From the NCBI RefSeq assembly GCF_003605435.1, contig NZ_QXQB01000002.1, forward strand, positions 124,001 through 188,000: a stretch of 64,000 bases of DNA. Direction: 5' to 3'. Origin of the DNA: Paenibacillus pinisoli (GTDB taxonomy: Bacteria > Bacillota > Bacilli > Paenibacillales > Paenibacillaceae). Below the pieces are notes generated by a model, which had not been told where the DNA came from, made no database searches, and saw only the letters and a list, made by a program, of their open reading frames with translations. A program made the translations under genes and the position numbers. Shown piece after piece: positions 50,229 through 60,100 of the stretch (position 1 is its first letter; each line of letters starts with the position of its first letter).

Positions 50229-51653
50229 TCAGAGCAGCGGCGACAGAATATGCATAACGGCCTCCTTTGCCCGCTGCCGCTTGGTCCTCCGGGCGAACTC
50301 ATCCGCATTCATCTCCTCGCTAAGCTCCAGGTCATCCAGGAAATCGCGCTCCAGCCGCCGGATCGGCTTCTCGTCGAACAATAGCGCAAGCAGCTCATAA
50401 TTGCTGTATAAGCTCCGCATATCCAGATTCGCCGTACCGACCGATGCCAGCGTATCGTCTACAATGAGTACCTTGGAGTGGATAAAACCTTTCTGGTAAC
50501 GAAAGACGCGAACTCCCGCGTCCAGCATATCGCGCACATACGATAAGGAAGCCAGCAGGACAAGCTTCGAATCGGCAAGTCCGGGAATGATCAGCCTCAC
50601 ATCAAGTCCTCGACTGGCGGCGATGCGCAAGCTCATGGCAATGGCAGGATCGGGGATAAAATAGGGCGTAGCCGCATAGATGCGCCTCTTCGCGGAAGCC
50701 ATCGCAGCAAATATAGCTCCGACAATGCGATGTTCGTTTGAACCGGGCTCGCCGGGCACAATCAGCACACGCTCCCCATTCGTCGCCATTGATTCCGGAA
50801 AGTAACGTTCCGCTCGCTCCAGACGCTCCCCTTTGGCCAGCTCCCAGTCCCGCATGAATGTATCCTGCAAATCATGAACCGCGTCGCCCTGCAGCTGAAT
50901 ATGCGTATCCCGCCAGAAGCCAAGCTTAGGATCCAGGCCGATATATTCGTCTCCTATATTAATGCCGCCGATGAACCCGATCCTTCCGTCGATGACAGCA
51001 ATTTTCCGATGATTGCGATAGTTCAGTTTCCGGTCAAGCAAAGCCCATCTTGGAGGTGCGAAGCACGCGTGCTCCACACCCGTGCGACTAAGCGCTTGCA
51101 AGTAATTCTTATCCAGCTTCAAGCTCCCGATGCCGTCGTACACGACACGGACCTTTATGCCCTTACGAGCCTTCTCCGTCAGGAGATCAAGAAATCTTCT
51201 CCCAATGCCGTCATTGCGGATTGTATAGTAGTCCAAATGAATATGGTCTCTTGCCGACGCCAGCGCATGCAGAATTGCTTCAAAGGCGGCTTCTCCGTTC
51301 GTCAATATTTTGGTGCGGTTATGCTCCGTTACAGGATAACCGGCGAGTGCGCCCAGCGAGTCCGCCAAATCTCCTGTCAAGCCTTCGCTCATGCTAAATG
51401 CTCTGTTGCCCAGCTTCGCATCAGCAGAAGCCTTCGTCTGATCCGAATCGATGGAGGTCGAGCGAATGACATGCTCCGGCTTTCTTCTTCCAATTAGAAG
51501 ATAGGCTGCCAAGCCGATGAACGGACATCCCATGCAGATCAACATCCAGGCAGTCAGATGAGCTTGCCGCCGGTGCTCCATAACAAGCACAGCTGCCAGC
51601 TGGCCGATATAGAGCATAAGCAGCACGATAAGTCCAACGAGCAGTCCTCCCAC
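50229..51653 (-). CDS. cls: Cardiolipin synthase
   Basis: 474 residues: two N-terminal membrane helices (about 3-22 and 34-55), a linker, and two phospholipase D domains with HKD motifs NHRKIAVIDGRIGFIGG and HSKVLIVDDTLASVGTANLD. The enzyme joins two phosphatidylglycerol molecules to cardiolipin at the inner leaflet. GTG start at 51653 with GAGGTG five bases upstream. Size matches bacterial Cls. Confidence 0.9.
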   Translation of the reverse strand: MGGLLVGLIVLLMLYIGQLAAVLVMEHRRQAHLTAWMLICMGCPFIGLAAYLLIGRRKPEHVIRSTSIDSDQTKASADAKLGNRAFSMSEGLTGDLADSLGALAGYPVTEHNRTKILTNGEAAFEAILHALASARDHIHLDYYTIRNDGIGRRFLDLLTEKARKGIKVRVVYDGIGSLKLDKNYLQALSRTGVEHACFAPPRWALLDRKLNYRNHRKIAVIDGRIGFIGGINIGDEYIGLDPKLGFWRDTHIQLQGDAVHDLQDTFMRDWELAKGERLERAERYFPESMATNGERVLIVPGEPGSNEHRIVGAIFAAMASAKRRIYAATPYFIPDPAIAMSLRIAASRGLDVRLIIPGLADSKLVLLASLSYVRDMLDAGVRVFRYQKGFIHSKVLIVDDTLASVGTANLDMRSLYSNYELLALLFDEKPIRRLERDFLDDLELSEEMNADEFARRTKRQRAKEAVMHILSPLL

Positions 51654-51954
51654 GCTGTCACCTCATTTTATGCTCGCTCTCACAAAATCCGTTGTTTAGT
51701 TTAAACCCCCCGCTTCCCATGTATGCAGCAAGGGGCATATTTTGTCCCTGAGCAAAGGAGCAAGCTCCTTATGAAGCTGATTTCCGGGCAAAAAGCCGCT
51801 CTCCTCCGCAGCGATTTTTTCCAGCAACGGTCTATAGTTCTCTAGTTATGCCGCTAGGCAGGAATAAGTTTTCTGGTATGTTTTATAGCTTCCGAGAATA
51901 AATAGTCATAGAACGTTCTGCACGACTATACTGCCGGCCGGAAGGAGTAAACCA
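51654..51954. other. Intergenic region with a gene remnant candidate
   Basis: 301 bases between divergent cls and the M23 peptidase gene. Besides the short minus-strand frame listed separately, it should hold both promoters, but none is clear enough to call. Confidence 0.4.
51696..51845 (-). pseudogene. Possible 3' remnant of a gene (49 codons)
   Basis: A stop-to-stop frame reads LENYRPLLEKIAAEESGFLP, then GNQLHKELAPLLRDK, with ordinary amino acid composition and codon use. No start codon with a ribosome site lies in it; one internal TTG is possible. It may be the tail of a decayed gene, or a very short unannotated protein. Confidence 0.3.
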
Positions 51955-52998
51955 GTGACACGAGCGCGGAGGCCAACATGGTCATTTGTTGTGATGCGCG
52001 GCGCCGACAAGACAGTGAAGCAATTCTCCATATCGAAGCGTTCAGTCGTTGTTGCACCCGTAGCCGCCGCGATTGCGGTGACAGGCGCCATTGCCGGCCT
52101 TCAATTGAAGGCCGCATACGAGCTGAGGCATCTGGAGGACCAGCTCTTCTCCCAGTCTGCACAATTCACACAAACGATTACCGGAATGGATGAGGTCATC
52201 GCCGGGAAGGATGAAGCGATCGTCTCCCTGCAGCAAGAGCTACTGGAATTGTCGCGCCAAGCGGAAGAAATGAAAGTAAAAATGAAAGAGCTTGATGAGC
52301 TCGAAGGCAAGCTCAAGCTGTTTATTGAGAAGTATGGCGGCTCCATCGATACGACTGGCTCAGAGTCATCGACAGGCTCGGGCAAGCCTGGAAGCGGAAT
52401 CGTAAAGACGCTGTCTAGCCGTTCTGCGGATCAGCGGGCGCCTTCCTACATTGCTTCTCCCGGGAGCACTATGCAGCTCGCAATGCTCGCTCAGCACACG
52501 TCGCTTGATTTCCAAGCCTTGAGCGATATGGTTGATGCGATGGAGGTTTCCATGGAGCAAACGCTGCTCAAGGCCCAGAACAAGAGAGCGGCGGTCGATG
52601 CCTACCCCTCGCTCTGGCCCGCGAAATCCAAGCGATTAACATCCGGCTTCGGGTACCGTAAGGATCCTTTTACAGGAAGAGCCACCTTCCATGCGGGCAT
52701 CGACATTGACGGAGACATCGGAGATGTCGTGTTCAGCGCTGCCGATGGAACGGTTAGCGATACGGGGTATGATTCCAGACTCGGCAATTACATTGTCATT
52801 GACCATCTCGGAGAGCTTCAAACGGCTTATATGCATCTCAAACGCATAGACGCCAAGGTCGGGGATGTCGTTGTCCGCGGAGAAAAGATCGGCCTTATCG
52901 GCAACAGCGGAAGAAGCACTGGCCCCCATCTGCATTTTCAAATCATGCAACGCAACGAGCCCGTCAATCCCTTGAAATTTCTCGCGAAGCATAGCTGA
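51955..52998 (+). CDS. M23 family peptidoglycan endopeptidase
   Basis: 347 residues: one N-terminal membrane helix (about 31-50), a coiled coil (about 55-125), a Ser/Gly-rich linker, and a C-terminal LytM/M23 domain (about 220-345) with FHAGIDID (zinc-binding His and Asp) and GPHLHFQI. All ligands are present, so it is probably an active endopeptidase outside the membrane. GTG start with AAGGAG before it. Directly followed by a bactofilin gene, a pairing known to control cell shape in other bacteria. Confidence 0.88.
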   Translation: MTRARRPTWSFVVMRGADKTVKQFSISKRSVVVAPVAAAIAVTGAIAGLQLKAAYELRHLEDQLFSQSAQFTQTITGMDEVIAGKDEAIVSLQQELLELSRQAEEMKVKMKELDELEGKLKLFIEKYGGSIDTTGSESSTGSGKPGSGIVKTLSSRSADQRAPSYIASPGSTMQLAMLAQHTSLDFQALSDMVDAMEVSMEQTLLKAQNKRAAVDAYPSLWPAKSKRLTSGFGYRKDPFTGRATFHAGIDIDGDIGDVVFSAADGTVSDTGYDSRLGNYIVIDHLGELQTAYMHLKRIDAKVGDVVVRGEKIGLIGNSGRSTGPHLHFQIMQRNEPVNPLKFLAKHS

Positions 52999-53046
52999 AG
53001 GACGGCCTCTTGGTTCCAGAATCCATGCTGAAGGAGGACTTCATAC

Positions 53047-53484
53047 ATGTTCAAAGAAAATAAGCGCGTCATTGCGACTGACACGCTGATCGGGCAAGGT
53101 ACGCTAGCAGAGGGCAAGATTGTAAGCGAGGCCAATCTGCGGATCGAAGGCGAATATCGGGGCGATATCGAATGCAAAGGCGATGTCATTATCGGCGAAT
53201 GCGGAGTGGCACGCTCCAATATTATTGCGCAAGACGTGACGCTGGCCGGCAAGCTGTTCGGCGACATCGAGACCAAAGGGCGGCTCATCATTACAGCGTC
53301 CGGCCAGCTCGTCGGCAATGTCACGGCGCACTCCCTTATCATTCAGGACGGCGGCATGTTGAACGGAAGCTGTCATATGGAGCAAACTGCCGATCCGAAG
53401 CAGAAGCCGCTTACAGAGCTTGAATCCCAAGCGAATGCCAAGCAGGAGAAGAACGACCGGGCCAAGTCACGCCAAGCCGGTTAG
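53047..53484 (+). CDS. Bactofilin
   Basis: 145 residues. A right-handed beta-helix core (about 15-105) is shown by a regular repeat of short strands with Gly turns: GTLAEGKIVSEANLRIEGE, GDVIIGECGVA, GDIETKGRLIITASG, GNVTAHSLIIQDGG. The charged C-terminal tail is disordered. Bactofilins polymerise without nucleotide under the membrane. Together with the M23 peptidase 48 bases upstream it probably localises wall cutting. Confidence 0.9.
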   Translation: MFKENKRVIATDTLIGQGTLAEGKIVSEANLRIEGEYRGDIECKGDVIIGECGVARSNIIAQDVTLAGKLFGDIETKGRLIITASGQLVGNVTAHSLIIQDGGMLNGSCHMEQTADPKQKPLTELESQANAKQEKNDRAKSRQAG

Positions 53485-53506
53485 CCCTTATCCTCTGAAA
53501 AGCGCA

Positions 53507-53556
53507 AAGCCGCGCCGCTTCTTCTCTAATAGGAGAAGAGCGGCGCGGCTTGCTTT
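53507..53556. terminator. Long GC-rich terminator between bactofilin and ABC genes
   Basis: AAGCCGCGCCGCT and AGCGGCGCGGCTT pair, with an inner TTCTTC/GAGAAG part, followed by TGCTTTT. It serves convergent genes. Confidence 0.88.
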
Positions 53557-53574
53557 TAAGATATCAGGCTAGGG

Positions 53575-54363
53575 TTAAGCTGCGACATCGCGCTTATTGA
53601 AGATATACCATGTCAGCACCATAAACAACACATAATAGACGCCTAGCACGGCTAGCGAAAATCCAAGAGTCATGCCGTTGTATTCATTGCCGCCTACATA
53701 TTTGGTCAAGTCGAGATGGACGAACAAGACATAGTCAATCCACTTATATTTCACGAATGCAAGCAGCTGCATGAAATTGTTGACTACGATTTCAATGAAT
53801 AGCGCCGTGGCGATAGCAAGGATGCTGCTGCGGAACACGGTCGACAGCATGAAGGAGATAGTCACGGTCATCATCGTACCCAGGAACAGCAGGCCGTAGT
53901 ATTTGAACAAATATTCAATATTGGACACGCCCATCACATCGCTTAGCCGGTCGACCGTCCCGTTTCCAAGCAGATCGAACAGGATCCAGTTGACAAGCAT
54001 AAGGCTTGCCAGAAATGCGACAGCGAAGAACAACGCGAACAGCAGGCTGGATATATACTTGGACAGCAAAATTTTGGATCGGCTCCACGGACGGATAAGC
54101 AGCATCTTGATCGTTCCCGAAGAAAATTCCTCAGCAACCGTGCTGGCAGACGCAATTGCCGCAAATATAGTAATAATCCAATACAGGAACATCGTCTCCG
54201 TGATCACAACTTCCCACATGGCCGATTCTCCTTTATCTACCGAGAACCAGACGCCGGAAAATACAATGACGAGTCCGACAATAATGCCCAGCATGACGAA
54301 CAGACGCGGCCGCCGGAACATCTTCATATTTTCGTTGCGGATAAGATTCATGAAATCAGCCAA
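53575..54363 (-). CDS. ABC-2 type transporter permease
   Basis: 262 residues with six helices. The first half contains AEEFSSGTIKMLLIRPWSR, the ABC-2 (NatB/BcrB-like) cytoplasmic signature. It forms the membrane part of an exporter with the ATPase encoded before it. TTG start with GGAGG eight bases upstream; overlaps the ATPase gene by eight bases. The substrate is unknown; bacitracin-type or sodium export are family roles only. Confidence 0.87.
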   Translation of the reverse strand: MADFMNLIRNENMKMFRRPRLFVMLGIIVGLVIVFSGVWFSVDKGESAMWEVVITETMFLYWIITIFAAIASASTVAEEFSSGTIKMLLIRPWSRSKILLSKYISSLLFALFFAVAFLASLMLVNWILFDLLGNGTVDRLSDVMGVSNIEYLFKYYGLLFLGTMMTVTISFMLSTVFRSSILAIATALFIEIVVNNFMQLLAFVKYKWIDYVLFVHLDLTKYVGGNEYNGMTLGFSLAVLGVYYVLFMVLTWYIFNKRDVAA

Positions 54364-55273
54364 TGCCTTCGCCTCCCGTCATCTCCAAGAATTGATCCTC
54401 CAGCGACTTGATTTCGGCGCGGATGCCGAATACCTTAATGCCGCTTCTGACGAGAAGTTCATTCACTTGCGCCGCAAACAGCTTGTCTCCTTCAACCGCA
54501 ATGTTGCCGGCTCCTTCAATCGTGCCTGTTAACTCAGAAGCAGCCAGCGCCTCCAAAGCAGCCTCCGGACGATCCACCTCAAACAAAGTGCGTGCAATAA
54601 CTGCTTTGTCTGTGCTCTGCACCGTACGCACATCGATCAATCTGCCGTTCTGTATAATGGCAACGCGGTCGCACATCAGCTCCATCTCGGAAAGCAGATG
54701 GCTGGATACGAACACCGCGACGCCCTCCTGCTGGGCCATTTTACGCAAATAGTCCCGAAGCTCGCGTATACCCGCAGGATCAAGGCCATTGGTAGGCTCA
54801 TCCAGAATGAGCAGCTTCGGATTATGCAGAATCGCCTGCGCCACACCTAGCCGCTGTCTCATGCCAAGCGAATAGGTCCTAACCTTATCATGGATCCGGG
54901 CATCAAGTCCGACAAGCGATACTACCTCCCGCACCCGATGCGAGGTAATTCCCGGAATCATGCGCGCAAAATGGATCAGATTCTGATAACCCGTCATATA
55001 CTTGTACATTTCGGGATTTTCGACGATTGCCCCTACATGGCGGATCGCCTTCTCGAATTGATTGCTGATGCTATGTCCGTCGATAAGAATATCTCCTGAT
55101 GTAATCGACATCAACCCGACCATCATGCGGATAGTCGTTGTCTTGCCTGCGCCATTCGGACCAAGAAAACCGAACACTTCGCCTGACGGCACATCAAGCG
55201 TCAGCTTGTCGATTATCGTTCGGCTTCCGATTTTTTTCGTGACGTCTTGCAAACGTACGATTGGCTGTCCCAT
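54356..55273 (-). CDS. ABC-2 type transporter ATP-binding protein
   Basis: 305 residues. Walker A GPNGAGKTT, Q-loop in VGAIVENPEMY, signature SLGMRQRLG, Walker B LLILDEPTNGLDPAG and H-loop SSHLLSE. The C-terminal extension (about 220-305) is typical of BcrA/NatA-like export ATPases. It is in one operon with the permease; no sensor kinase or regulator is adjacent. Confidence 0.9.
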   Translation of the reverse strand: MGQPIVRLQDVTKKIGSRTIIDKLTLDVPSGEVFGFLGPNGAGKTTTIRMMVGLMSITSGDILIDGHSISNQFEKAIRHVGAIVENPEMYKYMTGYQNLIHFARMIPGITSHRVREVVSLVGLDARIHDKVRTYSLGMRQRLGVAQAILHNPKLLILDEPTNGLDPAGIRELRDYLRKMAQQEGVAVFVSSHLLSEMELMCDRVAIIQNGRLIDVRTVQSTDKAVIARTLFEVDRPEAALEALAASELTGTIEGAGNIAVEGDKLFAAQVNELLVRSGIKVFGIRAEIKSLEDQFLEMTGGEGIG

Positions 55274-55377
55274 CTATGTATGTCCCCCTCTTGGTTACGC
55301 GGTATTCCGGTTTAAGTCGTCAACTCCCTCATTATATACGATTAAGGAAAGCATTGGTAACCATTATTCCTATTTAT

Positions 55378-56208
55378 TCACGGCATCGCGATTCGTTCGG
55401 ACAAAGTGCGCCAAGTATTCAGATTCACCCATAGACCGTCGTACCGGATCACTGTTTTTTCTACCGATGCATCGCATGCCAGCCCATCCTCCAGACTGAG
55501 CTTCGGCAGCTGATAATATTGCTTGTACAACTCCTCGTAATCAACCGGCAGAGCCGCATTCGATAGCCTGCCCAGCAAAAAATCAAGCCGTATTGCATAT
55601 ACGCCGCTGTTCCAAAGCGCTCCCGCTTTAACGAGCTCTTCCGCTTCCTGCTCTCCAGGCTTCTCCCGGCAATCATTAACTTTCCAGTCATAGCTGCCGG
55701 ACTCTTCTCCAAGTTCAGCTTGGTCGGCCAATATATATCCATAGCGTGTGCCCGGGTATTCCGCTGCCATCCCAACCATCATGACCGGCGCTTCACTTTC
55801 TCTGAGCAGCTTCGGCAAGCTGCGAATACAATGAAAGAAATCTCCCGACACATACATATCGACCGGCAGCATAATAATGGTCTCGTGCGGGGAAACCCCT
55901 GCGACAGAATAATAATACGACGCCGCCAGCAAGGCGGCGGAATAGCTTCCCCGTTGGGCCGGCTCCGCAAGCAGCGGCACATGCATCCCTAGCTGACGCT
56001 TAATTAAGCCCGCCTGCTCGCTGCTTGTTGCGACGCTTGCGCTCTCTGACAGATCGGCAGCCAGCAGCTGCCTCCACATACGCTGTACCATCGATTCCGG
56101 CTCCCCTCCGGGTCCATCCAGGACGGGAAGATACTGCTTGGGCATACTGGTATCGGATAAAGGCCACACTCTTCTGCCGGGTCCGCCCGACAACATGACG
56201 ATTTTCAA
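55378..56208 (-). CDS. Sugar nucleotidyltransferase, mannose-1-phosphate guanylyltransferase-like
   Basis: 276 residues. The N-terminal loop LSGGPGRRVWPLS and MPKQYL resemble the mannose-1-phosphate guanylyltransferase pattern (GGxGTRLWPLSR, PKQFL), but Thr of the triphosphate loop is Arg here. LPVDMYV supplies the metal Asp region, and ALWNSGVYAIR and VNLNTWRTL follow. It lacks the C-terminal beta-helix of full-length enzymes. TTG start eight bases after GGAGG. It may make an activated sugar for surface polysaccharide, with altered efficiency. Confidence 0.75.
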   Translation of the reverse strand: MKIVMLSGGPGRRVWPLSDTSMPKQYLPVLDGPGGEPESMVQRMWRQLLAADLSESASVATSSEQAGLIKRQLGMHVPLLAEPAQRGSYSAALLAASYYYSVAGVSPHETIIMLPVDMYVSGDFFHCIRSLPKLLRESEAPVMMVGMAAEYPGTRYGYILADQAELGEESGSYDWKVNDCREKPGEQEAEELVKAGALWNSGVYAIRLDFLLGRLSNAALPVDYEELYKQYYQLPKLSLEDGLACDASVEKTVIRYDGLWVNLNTWRTLSERIAMP

Positions 56209-56321
56209 AGCAACATCCTCCTCAGCGCCAAATTACGTACTATTATACTTGAGGCATGGGGGAAAGCATGTCGCTTCTTGACGTCGCTTGAGCTAGGTCC
56301 AGGTCTACTTTTGTCGATCAT

Positions 56322-56954
56322 TCATCCAGGCCGTCCTAATGGTCCATTCCCTTCCTGATTGGGATAAGGGCGAAGCAGCTTCAATATGAGTCCTGTCACA
56401 CTAGGCTGAGGCTGCCCAAAGCCGCGGATAGGCCAAAGCGCCATATTGTGATAGGCAGTAAGGAAGACAGTAGCCAGTTCGGTTGAATCCCATTGCGCAA
56501 TTGAGCCTTCTCGCTGCCCTTCCTCAATAATAGCGATAATGACCTCACGGTTGGCATGAACAATTGCAGTGATTTCATTTCGAGCCTCCGTGGACAGCAC
56601 ATCTGTCGCCTGAGCCTGAAGCACAATCCAATATGTGGTGCTTGCATTGGACGACAAAAGAAATTGCTCAATCAGCCATTCCAGCTTTTCGAGCGCGCTT
56701 CCTGGCTGGTTCTGCATCCGGGATAACAGTCCGGAGTATACATCCTGTCCCTGAAGCACCATCGTATGCAGCAGTTCTTCCTTCGATCCGAAATAATTGT
56801 ATACATTGCCGTGGCTAAGTCCCGCCGCCGCTGCGATATCGCTCATCTTCGTCGCCGTCACGCCTCGAAGCGTGAATATTTCTCTCGCGGCATCTACAAT
56901 CCGCTGACGCTTCTCCTCGCGATGCCAACGGTCGCGTTCCGGATTTCTTGGCAT
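56322..56954 (-). CDS. TetR/AcrR family regulator
   Basis: 210 residues. HTH region: RQRIVDAAREIFTLRG, TKMSDIAAAAGLSHGNVYNYF, a textbook TetR helix-turn-helix. C-terminal ligand domain is about 70-190, ending in a Pro/Gly-rich tail. No obvious target gene is adjacent; the sugar nucleotidyltransferase gene is downstream on the same strand. The ATG at 56954 has GGGAGG ten bases upstream. Confidence 0.87.
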   Translation of the reverse strand: MPRNPERDRWHREEKRQRIVDAAREIFTLRGVTATKMSDIAAAAGLSHGNVYNYFGSKEELLHTMVLQGQDVYSGLLSRMQNQPGSALEKLEWLIEQFLLSSNASTTYWIVLQAQATDVLSTEARNEITAIVHANREVIIAIIEEGQREGSIAQWDSTELATVFLTAYHNMALWPIRGFGQPQPSVTGLILKLLRPYPNQEGNGPLGRPG

Positions 56955-57053
56955 CTCATCCGCACCTCCCAATCAAGCTCCTGTCCCTATTCTAGCAAAG
57001 CCATCATGGGACAACACGGAGTTTGTCCGTCATAAAGGCCAAATTAATATCTA

Positions 57054-57096
57054 CAAAAAAAGTCTCGCAATAGAGCTTGCGCTCCACTGCGAGACT
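57054..57096 (-). terminator. Rho-independent terminator after gltB
   Basis: AGTCTCGCA and TGCGAGACT pair, with inner GGAGC/GCTC on the minus strand, followed by seven T. Confidence 0.9.
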
Positions 57097-57108
57097 GTTG
57101 GTTGATGC

Positions 57109-60100
57109 TTATTTGCCGCCTGCGCGAGCCAACTCGCGCTTGTTCGCTTCAAACGCAGCAAGCAATGCGTCTCCGCCTTGCAGTCCTGTATCTTCCGCCT
57201 TGCGAATTTGCTCCAGCATCCGCTTGTAATCCTTCGGAATAACCTTCACGAATTTCGCCAGCGATGCATCCCAATCGTTCAGGACGCGCGTGCCTACGGC
57301 ACTCTCCGTATACTGGACATGTCTCTCGATCATTCCGCGCAGCTCATTCTTGTCAGCTTCTTCTTCCACACGCTCCAGCAAAACCATCTCCAGATTCGTA
57401 TGGTTGTAGAAGTCGCCCTTCTCATCGTAGACATATGCTACGCCGCCGGACATGCCAGCGCCGAAGTTGCGGCCTGTAGAACCTAGAATGACAACGCGGC
57501 CGCCAGTCATATATTCGCAGCCATGATCGCCGACGCCCTCGACAACTACGTTCACGCCGCTATTCCGTACCGCGAAGCGCTCGCCTGCAATGCCGCGAAT
57601 GTAAGCCTGACCGCTTGTAGCGCCGTACAGGGCTGTGTTGCCGATAATGATGTTGTCCTCAGCAGCGAACGTTGCCTTCGGAGACGGCGCCACGATTACT
57701 TTGCCGCCGGAGAGTCCTTTGCCGAAGTAGTCATTGGAGTCGCCCTCCACCGACAGCGTAATGCCCTTCGGTACGAATGCGCCAAAGCTTTGGCCCGCCG
57801 TGCCAACGAAGTGGTACCAGATTGTATCCTCCGGCAACCCTTTCGCACCGTAGCGGCTTGTTACTTCGAAGCCAAGAATCGTGCCGACAACGCGGTTCGT
57901 ATTCAGGATCGGGAACGTTCCGCGAACGCTCTCTCCGTTCTCGAGCGCAGGCTTCGCTAGTGGCACCAGCTTCTGCATGTCGATCGACAGCTCCAGACCA
58001 TGGTTCTGCTCCTGTACTTTGTAGCGCTTTGCGTCTTCTGTTACGCCAGCTTCGTACAGAATGCCGGAGAGGTCCAGACCTTTAGCTTTGTAATGCTCTG
58101 TAAGCTGCTTCGTCTCCAGACGGTCAACCCGGCCCACCATCTCTTCGATCGTGCGGAAGCCAAGCTCCGCCATAATCTCGCGCAGATCTTCCGCGATGAA
58201 GCGCAGGTAGTTCACGACATGCGACGGATCGCCCATGAACTTCTTGCGAAGCTCCGGATTTTGCGTCGCAACGCCGACCGGACAAGTATCCAGCTGGCAG
58301 ACGCGCATCATGACGCAGCCAAGCACGATAAGCGGAGCTGTCGAGAAGCCGTACTCCTCGGCGCCCAGCAGCGCTGCAATCGCCACGTCGCGGCCGTTCA
58401 TCATCTTGCCGTCCGTCTCGAGCGTTACACGGTCACGCAGATTGTTCAGCATAAGCGTCTGATGCGTCTCGGCGAGACCAAGCTCCCAAGGAAGACCCGC
58501 GTGACGGATCGAGCCCATTGGCGACGCCCCTGTGCCGCCGTCGTAGCCGCTGACCATAATGACGTCTGCGCGGCCTTTCGCTACACCTGCCGCAATCGTG
58601 CCAACGCCAACCTCGGATACGAGCTTCACGTTGATGCGAGCGCGCGGGTTCGCGTTTTTCAGATCGTGGATCAGCTCGGCCAGATCCTCGATAGAATAGA
58701 TATCATGATGCGGAGGTGGCGAGATAAGGCCTACGCCCGGAGTCGAGCCCCGTACTTCCGCAACCCATGGGTATACTTTCAGGCCAGGCAACTGTCCGCC
58801 TTCGCCAGGCTTCGCGCCTTGGGCCATTTTGATTTGAATCTCGTCAGCATTAACCAAGTATTCGCTCGTTACGCCAAAACGTCCCGATGCGACCTGCTTG
58901 ATTGCGCTGCGGCGGGAATCGCCGTTGCTGTCCGGCGTGAAGCGTGCCGGATCCTCGCCGCCCTCGCCCGTATTGGACTTGCCGCCGAGGCGGTTCATCG
59001 CAATCGCGAGACTTTCATGCGCTTCCTTGCTGATGGAGCCGAAGGACATCGCGCCGGTCTTGAACCGTTTCACGATGGATTCTACCGATTCCACTTCTTC
59101 AAGCGGCACGGGCTTGCCGTCCTGCTTGAATTCGATAAGCGAGCGAAGCGTCAAATGCTTCTTGTTCTCGCCCTGCACCAGCTCGGAGAACTTCTTGTAC
59201 AGCTTATAATCATTGGCGCGCGATGCCATCTGAAGCGTATGGATCGTCTGAGGCGTGAACAGATGGTCCTCGCCGTCCTTGCGCCATTGATAGTCGCCGC
59301 CGGAATCCAGTTCCTTCTCGGCGCCTTCCTGCTCAGCGTACGCGCGGTTGTGGGCATGCAGCGTCTCCTGCGCGATGACATCCAGACCGATGCCGCCGAT
59401 GCGGGACTGCGTCCACGTGAAGTACTCGTTGATTACATCCTCGCGAAGGCCAAGCGCCTCGAAGATTTGCGCGCCGCGGTACGATTGGATCGTGGAGATG
59501 CCCATTTTGGACAATACTTTTACGACGCCTTTCGTAGCAGCTTTAATATAGTTTTTGACCGCTTTCTCATGCGATACGCCTCTCAGCATACCTTGCTTGA
59601 TCATGTCATCCATCGATTCAAACGCCAGATAAGGGTTGATCGCATTGACGCCATAGCCGAGCAACAGGGCAAAATGATGCACTTCGCGCGGCTCGCCCGA
59701 CTCCAGCATAATGCCGACTTTCGTGCGCGTGCCTTGGCGGATCAGGTGGTGATGCAGAGCCGATACGGCCAGAAGGGCCGGAATCGCTGCATTTTCTTTG
59801 TCCACGCCGCGGTCAGACAAGATGATGATATTATGGCCTTTCGCAATAACGCGATCAGCCGCCTCGCACATGCCAGTCAGCGCGGAGCGAAGTCCTTCTT
59901 CGCCTTCGCTTGCCGCGAAGAAGATAGGCAGCGTGATGGACTTAAAGCCCTCGCGGCGGATATGGCGCAGCTTGGCGAATTGCTCGTTGGACAGGATTGG
60001 CGTATCAAGCTTAATGTGGCGGCAGCTCTCCGGCTCCGGATTAAGCAGATTGCGCTCAGGTCCAATTGTTGTCGCCGTCGATGTAATAATCTCCTCGCGG

